Notes under the pieces: generated by a model
Seen by the model: only the letters and a program-made list of their open reading frames with translations
The model's database searches: none
Told to the model about the DNA's origin: nothing
Source: Bacteroidota bacterium
GTDB taxonomy: Bacteria > Bacteroidota > Bacteroidia > Bacteroidales > Prolixibacteraceae
Reading direction: 5' to 3'
Length of the DNA stretch: 64,000 nt
Assembly: GCA_023251435.1 (NCBI GenBank)
Contig: JAHEYU010000010.1
Coordinates: 1 to 64,000, forward strand
Part shown: one piece after another, positions 59,692 to 64,000 of the stretch
Position numbering within the stretch: the first letter of the stretch is position 1
Layout: each line of letters begins with the position of its first letter
Position numbers and translations under genes: made by a program

Positions 59692-60677
59692 TGGAACAAA
59701 TTCAAGGTCTCGGAGTATTTGGAATGATTGTGGGAATCTTTATTCTTCTGGTCATTATTTTGTATTACATCCCCATCGGACTATGGTTTTCGGCGCTGGT
59801 TTCCGATGTTCGTATTTCACTGCTTCAGTTATTTCTGATGCGTTTCAGGAAGGTGCCACCATCGGTTATCGTGCGTGCACTGATTGAAGGAACAAAAGCA
59901 GGTTTGGTATTGAACCGCGATGAACTGGAAGCACATTATCTGGCCGGTGGTCATGTAGAAAAGGTGGTTCACGCGCTGGTTTCGGCGCAAAAAGCCAATA
60001 TCGAACTTTCTTTTAAAATGGCAACTGCCATCGACCTTGCCGGACGTGATGTATTTCAGGCTGTTCAAATGTCGGTAAACCCAAAAGTAATTGATACACC
60101 GCCGGTTGCAGCAGTTGCCAAAGATGGTATCCAGCTAATTTGTAAGGCAAGGGTAACAGTTCGTGCAAACATCAAACAATTGGTTGGAGGAGCAGGCGAA
60201 GAAACTGTTCTGGCACGCGTTGGCGAAGGTATTGTATCTTCCATCGGATCGTCGCACACCCACAAAGCAGTGCTCGAAAATCCTGATTCGATCTCGAAAG
60301 TTGTTCTGGGTAAAGGTTTGGATGCAGGAACTGCCTTCGAAATCCTCTCCATTGACATCGCTGATATCGATATCGGTAAAAATATCGGTGCCGGATTGCA
60401 AATGGATCAGGCAGAAGCCGACAAAAACATTGCACAGGCCAAAGCCGAAGAGCGTCGCGCAATGGCTGTTGCCCTCGAACAGGAAATGAAAGCCAAAGCC
60501 CAGGAAGCACGTGCAAAAGTAATTGACGCCGAAGCTCAAATCCCGATGGCTATTGCAGAAGCATTCAGAAATGGCAATCTTGGAATTATGGACTATATGA
60601 AATATAAAAACATCATGGCCGACACTTCCATGCGCGAGTCCATTTCTGCTGAAGAACAAAACAAAAAGAAAAAATAA
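59691..60677 (+). CDS. floA: Flotillin-like protein FloA
   Basis: 328 residues. An N-terminal membrane segment (about 8-32) precedes an SPFH/band 7-type domain ('[20 protein letters not shown]', '[20 protein letters not shown]', '[20 protein letters not shown]') and a C-terminal coiled region rich in E-A repeats ('[20 protein letters not shown]'). FloA/YqfA oligomerises to scaffold ordered membrane domains. It follows its NfeD partner directly and ends before the terminator at 60722-60758. Confidence 0.93.
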   Translation: MEQIQGLGVFGMIVGIFILLVIILYYIPIGLWFSALVSDVRISLLQLFLMRFRKVPPSVIVRALIEGTKAGLVLNRDELEAHYLAGGHVEKVVHALVSAQKANIELSFKMATAIDLAGRDVFQAVQMSVNPKVIDTPPVAAVAKDGIQLICKARVTVRANIKQLVGGAGEETVLARVGEGIVSSIGSSHTHKAVLENPDSISKVVLGKGLDAGTAFEILSIDIADIDIGKNIGAGLQMDQAEADKNIAQAKAEERRAMAVALEQEMKAKAQEARAKVIDAEAQIPMAIAEAFRNGNLGIMDYMKYKNIMADTSMRESISAEEQNKKKK

Positions 60678-60687
60678 ATTTATTTCT

Positions 60688-60716
60688 GTAGAGACAGGGC
60701 AGTGCCCTGTCTCTAC
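60688..60716. repeat. Perfect palindromic repeat after floA
   Basis: GTAGAGACAGGGC and GCCCTGTCTCTAC are perfect 13-nt arms around an AGT loop (60688-60716). GTAGAGACAGGGC-type palindromes are dispersed repeats in several bacterial genomes. There is no T-run, and the true terminator follows separately. Confidence 0.65.
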
Positions 60717-60721
60717 CCATA

Positions 60722-60758
60722 AAAAAAACCTTGTCGCGTTAAACGGCAAGGTTTTTTT
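60722..60758 (+). terminator. Intrinsic terminator of the clpS-nfeD-floA operon
   Basis: An A-rich arm ending CCTTG (60722-60733) pairs with CAAGG plus T-run (60747-60758), with an inner TCG/CGG pairing. It has seven Ts at the end on the plus strand. Confidence 0.88.
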
Positions 60759-60970
60759 GTGGATACACCTGATTAAGTCCGTTATGCTATCTACCCTTCA
60801 TGGATTAAATTCATCTAAAAAAATTGTTCTTCATACATCCAATAATTCAATGGGTTAAAAATTACATTAATAGCATGATTTTTAATGCAATCTATTTCCG
60901 AAGAAGTTTAGGCAATAGTTATATTTACAACACGAGAAAAGAAAATAGTATAAACTTGATTAACCAAGCC

Positions 60971-61885
60971 ATGAACCTTAAATATAGCTTCGCAACCGGA
61001 ACATTGTTGATTTTTAGCTTTCTGTTTGTTGCAATTCCTGCAGTTGCACAAACTGCTCATACACCAAAAGAAACAAGCATTTACATTGGCACCAACGGCA
61101 AACTGACCGATGCGGATCAGGCGATTTTCATGCAAAAAACAATCGTAAAATCGTCCAAAGTCACCATTGTTCAAACCTATCATTTGTCCGATGCAAAATG
61201 GGAAAAACTATATTCTGAAAACTTTAAAAGGCTGAATGATTCTACTTTTCTGGTGCGCGGAACCGGAGAAAATACAAAGGGAACCACCATCCGTACTTTT
61301 AAAATCCAGCCTGACAATTCATTAACATTCAGGGATGTGGTTAAAGATGTAATTGTACGCGAAGGTTCCGCAAAGTCGGTTGTGCCGCTTTTTCTTCACG
61401 GACAGGTTACAGAATACTTTGATAACGGAAATAAAAAATCGGTTTCTGAATTCAGCGAAAACCAGTTGGTATCGAACAAAAACTGGCTGGAAAATGGCGA
61501 AAAATACATCGATAATTTCTTCTATTCTGCAGATATTTTTCCATCGTTTAATCCCGGCAACCAGGCTCTGAACGACCATATTTTAAAAGGATTTAAAGAT
61601 GCCGGCATCGATATTCCGGCTATTTCGGGATCGGTGATCGTTGGTTTTGTGGTAATGGAAGACGGAACCATCGATGGCATAAAAATCATCAGTGGTTTAG
61701 GTCCCACTATTAACAATGTGGCAGTAGAGTCGTTCTATAGTCTTAAAGGAAGCTGGACTCCGGCCAAACTGAATAACCAGCCGGTTCGCTTTTATCAGGT
61801 ATTCCCAATTAATTTTATTTATAAGGAATATCACCTCGAATTTGCCGAAATGCGCGGCGCTATCCTGCATTTCGGAGCCTATTAG
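60971..61885 (+). CDS. TonB C-terminal domain-like exported protein
   Basis: 304 residues from the ATG at 60971, which starts a signal peptide (MNLKYSFATGTLLIFSFLF, ending near 'AVAQ'); an upstream ATG lacks one. The middle (about 40-165) contains an antitoxin-YwqK-like 'YFDNGNKKSVSEFSENQLV' motif. The C-terminal 80 residues resemble the TonB C-domain ('SVIVGFVVMEDGTIDGIKII', 'SWTPAKLNNQPVRFYQVFPI'). Without a membrane anchor or Pro-rich linker it is not a classical TonB; it may be a periplasmic scaffold. Confidence 0.7.
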   Translation: MNLKYSFATGTLLIFSFLFVAIPAVAQTAHTPKETSIYIGTNGKLTDADQAIFMQKTIVKSSKVTIVQTYHLSDAKWEKLYSENFKRLNDSTFLVRGTGENTKGTTIRTFKIQPDNSLTFRDVVKDVIVREGSAKSVVPLFLHGQVTEYFDNGNKKSVSEFSENQLVSNKNWLENGEKYIDNFFYSADIFPSFNPGNQALNDHILKGFKDAGIDIPAISGSVIVGFVVMEDGTIDGIKIISGLGPTINNVAVESFYSLKGSWTPAKLNNQPVRFYQVFPINFIYKEYHLEFAEMRGAILHFGAY

Positions 61886-61890
61886 TCTGG

Positions 61891-63366
61891 TTAAAGTAAT
61901 ATCCTCAAATAACGGTCGTACGCTTCATTCCAATCAAGTTCGTCTGATGGGATAAACCTTGTCAGCTCCGACGAATTGGCGATAATTTGCCTTATTTCAT
62001 TCAGCGAACCAACGTATCCAAGCGCTTTTGCCTGAACCATGATGTTTCCTATGGCAGTGGCTTCGGTCGGACCGGCTACGACAGTCAATCCGGTTGCATC
62101 GGCGGTTAGCTGATTCAGAAAATGATTATTTGCACCTCCACCAATGATATGAATCACTTCCACCGGCTCTGCAGTAAATTCAGACACCTGTTCGAGCGTA
62201 TAACGGTATTTCAAAGCCAGACTATCATAAATACAACGGATAGTTTCGCCATGATTTTGCGGGGTTCCCTGTGCCGTTTGATAACAAAAATCACGAACTG
62301 CCTGTGTCATGTCACGCGGATTCAAAAACATGGTATCATCAGGATTAATCAGGAACTTAAACGGTTCCGATTTGCGCGCCAGCTCAACCATTTCAGGCCA
62401 GGAGTATTTGTTGCCTTCACCTTCCCAAATCCGCTGCACTTCCTGTATAAGCCACATTCCCATAATATTTTTCAGGAAACGGGTGGTTCCATCTACACCA
62501 CCTTCGTTGGTAAAATTTAGTTGCCGGCTTTGTTCCGAAATAATTGGATGCTGGCTTTCGATGCCCATCACCGACCATGTTCCTGAACTTACATACACAA
62601 AATTACTTTCGCAACAAGGTACCGAAACAATGGCAGAACCGGTATCGTGAGCCGCCACGGCAATTACAGGAACCAATTTGCTACCTGTTTCGCGTGCAAC
62701 TTCTTCTGTAATATTACCAAGAATTGTTCCGGGTAAAATTATTTCCTGAAGAATATTGGTCGGAATGCCCGCTTTCTCAAGCAATTCGTAATTCCACTCA
62801 CAGGTGCCTGGCACCATCATCTGACTGGTGCTGGCAATCGAAAATTCGCTTTTTTTCACTCCTGAAAACAGATAATTAAGTGCATCGGGCATAAAAAGTA
62901 TTGAATCGGTGATTTCCAGAAGCGAAGACTGATCTTTTACCATCGAGAATAGCTGGAACAAACTGTTGAATTGCATAAATTGAATGCCGGTTTGGGCATA
63001 AACTTCCTCGCTAGGCACCTTCTGAAACAAATCGGCCATCGAGGTATTTGTGCGCGAATCGCGGTAGGCAAAAGGAAGCGAAAGAATTTGTCCTTCCCTG
63101 TTCAAATGCACAAAATCAACCCCCCAGGTGTCGATTCCTATCGATACGGGCTGAATTCCATATTCTTTGACACAGATTTTCAGACCTGTCTTCAATTCAT
63201 TGAACAAGCTGAAAATATTCCAAAAATAATGACCGTTGATCAACTGCATTTGATTCGTAAAACGATGTATCTCTTTCAGTTCAAGTTTTCCGTCAGCTAA
63301 AATTCCAAGAATCGCACGTCCGCTTGAAGCGCCAAGATCAAAGGCTAAAAAATATTTTTGGTTCAT
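61891..63366 (-). CDS. rhaB: Rhamnulokinase
   Basis: 491 residues of the FGGY carbohydrate kinase family, rhamnulokinase branch. 'FLAFDLGASSGRAILGIL' is the first phosphate loop, 'SIGIDTWGVDFVHLNREGQI' carries the catalytic-type Asp and sugar contacts, and 'VAAHDTGSAIVSVPC' and 'VIHIIGGGANNHFLNQLTAD' follow. RhaB phosphorylates L-rhamnulose to the 1-phosphate. An L-fuculokinase is the alternative but fits less well. It is followed on the same strand upstream by a CE15-like esterase gene, so both may serve plant cell-wall sugar use. Confidence 0.93.
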   Translation of the reverse strand: MNQKYFLAFDLGASSGRAILGILADGKLELKEIHRFTNQMQLINGHYFWNIFSLFNELKTGLKICVKEYGIQPVSIGIDTWGVDFVHLNREGQILSLPFAYRDSRTNTSMADLFQKVPSEEVYAQTGIQFMQFNSLFQLFSMVKDQSSLLEITDSILFMPDALNYLFSGVKKSEFSIASTSQMMVPGTCEWNYELLEKAGIPTNILQEIILPGTILGNITEEVARETGSKLVPVIAVAAHDTGSAIVSVPCCESNFVYVSSGTWSVMGIESQHPIISEQSRQLNFTNEGGVDGTTRFLKNIMGMWLIQEVQRIWEGEGNKYSWPEMVELARKSEPFKFLINPDDTMFLNPRDMTQAVRDFCYQTAQGTPQNHGETIRCIYDSLALKYRYTLEQVSEFTAEPVEVIHIIGGGANNHFLNQLTADATGLTVVAGPTEATAIGNIMVQAKALGYVGSLNEIRQIIANSSELTRFIPSDELDWNEAYDRYLRILL

Positions 63367-63449
63367 AATTTCAGATTAAATAAATTCAACAATCAAAGAA
63401 AGCTAAATTCATGGAAAGTGGTATCCTGTGCAATCCTGAAGGAATGAAT

Positions 63450-63998
63450 TTACTTAAAGTGTTTATCGGCAAACTTAATGTACTGTTGCCAGTCGTATAA
63501 TGTCAGATCGTGCTTTCCGGAGCGGATATGATAACCAATTGTACCCATTGCCGGAGTGTTTACTTCAGGCATTTCTTTGGCCGGAAGTCCTTCAAATCCC
63601 AGTAATTCGTAAACGGCTGAAGCATATCTGGCCGACAAAAACTCACCTCTCGGATCAGCCCATTTATCGCCTTCAGCACTGGCGACATACAGCGGCCGGG
63701 GAGCAATCAGGGCAAGCAACTGATGCTGATCAACCGGAAGTTGTTCTTCATTATCGTTGTATTTCAGAAAATTATCGCAAAACCAATGTGGAAAAGAGGT
63801 ATTTATAATCTGGACAGTTTCTCCAAATTTCCGGCGCGAAAGTGCCGCCCCACCACAACCCGATTCGTTTGAAATAACCATCGCGAAACGTTGATCGGTT
63901 GCCCCGGCCCACAAAGCAGCTTTGCCCAAACGGGAATGACCCAGCACAGCTATTTTCTTTGCATCAACCATCGGATCCTGCTCCAGATAATCGGCTAC
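63450..63998 (-). CDS. CE15-like glucuronoyl esterase / acetylxylan esterase, C-terminal part
   Basis: The frame is open at the window edge, so only the last 182 residues are present and the true start is beyond base 64000. The nucleophile serine is in '[19 protein letters not shown]', close to the G-C-S-R-x-G-K motif of CE15 enzymes. '[17 protein letters not shown]' holds the conserved Glu region, and the catalytic His is in '[14 protein letters not shown]'. Such esterases cut links between glucuronoxylan and lignin. It is 83 bp upstream of rhaB on the same strand. Confidence 0.85.
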   Translation of the reverse strand, partial: VADYLEQDPMVDAKKIAVLGHSRLGKAALWAGATDQRFAMVISNESGCGGAALSRRKFGETVQIINTSFPHWFCDNFLKYNDNEEQLPVDQHQLLALIAPRPLYVASAEGDKWADPRGEFLSARYASAVYELLGFEGLPAKEMPEVNTPAMGTIGYHIRSGKHDLTLYDWQQYIKFADKHFK

Positions 63999-64000
63999 AC

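Noticed and set aside
60135-60749. 204-codon minus-strand ORF rich in Cys and Phe
   Set aside because: Shadow of floA; composition is typical of antisense translation.
1-64000. CRISPR arrays, tRNA or rRNA genes
   Set aside because: No regularly spaced direct repeats, cloverleaf-type sequences or rRNA segments were recognised by eye.

Overview
The window looks like chromosome of a Bacteroidota bacterium, most likely class Bacteroidia and perhaps the Marinilabiliales/Prolixibacteraceae side of it. The evidence is a type IX secretion C-terminal sorting domain, an ECF sigma/FecR/TonB-receptor triad with STN and DUF4974 domains, DUF5916, DUF4382, DUF4159 and DUF6557 proteins, many Cys-anchored lipoproteins, and promoters of the TTG / TAnnTTTG type. 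No rRNA, tRNA or CRISPR array was recognised. Genus-level placement is inference.

1-13.2 kb: the end of a PKD-repeat T9SS surface protein; a PurF-family amidotransferase with Ser in place of the catalytic Cys; a VanZ-like protein; a tripartite RND efflux operon (adaptor, pump, TolC); a GNAT enzyme; and a SpoIID/LytB protein beside an AmpG-like MFS carrier with a large periplasmic insert. 13.2-18.3 kb: a tight TM2 / DUF2752 / DUF4870-like / M48 protease operon, then a DUF2442 gene and a HEPN-MNT toxin-antitoxin pair lying between two copies of the 3' end of an iron-sulfur flavoprotein gene, and a DUF4159 protein. 18.4-29.2 kb: a Cys/Met-type PLP enzyme, the sigma/FecR/TonB-receptor cluster, a DUF4382 lipoprotein, rsmE-sixA, a YfcE-type phosphoesterase, exported MsrA with a YCII-like partner, and a BamA/TamA-type barrel. 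29.4-40.8 kb: an outer-membrane protein/lipoprotein pair, DUF5916, a second ECF sigma operon preceded by a 23-codon ORF, a tripartite HipBST-like toxin-antitoxin locus, a YdcF protein, a PAP2 phosphatase with a DgkA kinase, and an exported aldose epimerase.

40.9-46.7 kb is an accessory defence island. It holds a decayed antitoxin-like gene, two fragments of the start of a type I restriction subunit (hsdR), an intact AbiE pair between them with a palindromic operator, a 21-bp perfect hairpin, a DUF6557 gene, a structured non-coding stretch ending in a strong terminator, and a compact two-gene cassette (DUF4365 nuclease-like protein plus TIR protein) bracketed by inverted copies of a 16-nt motif. 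This cassette is the best candidate for an undescribed system.

46.9-64 kb returns to core genes: a NarL-type two-component system, a fructosamine-kinase-like protein, a VapC-type toxin-antitoxin pair, the threonine operon (thrA, an exported acetolactate decarboxylase, an ApgM-type enzyme probably acting as homoserine kinase, thrC), bcp-recA, a SPOR protein, clpS, nfeD-floA, a TonB-C-domain protein, rhaB, and the start of a CE15-like glucuronoyl esterase gene that leaves the window.

Intergenic DNA carries a family of imperfect hairpins built from GTCATT/AATGAC units (near 8.95, 11.2 and 32.15 kb) and several other small palindromic repeats.
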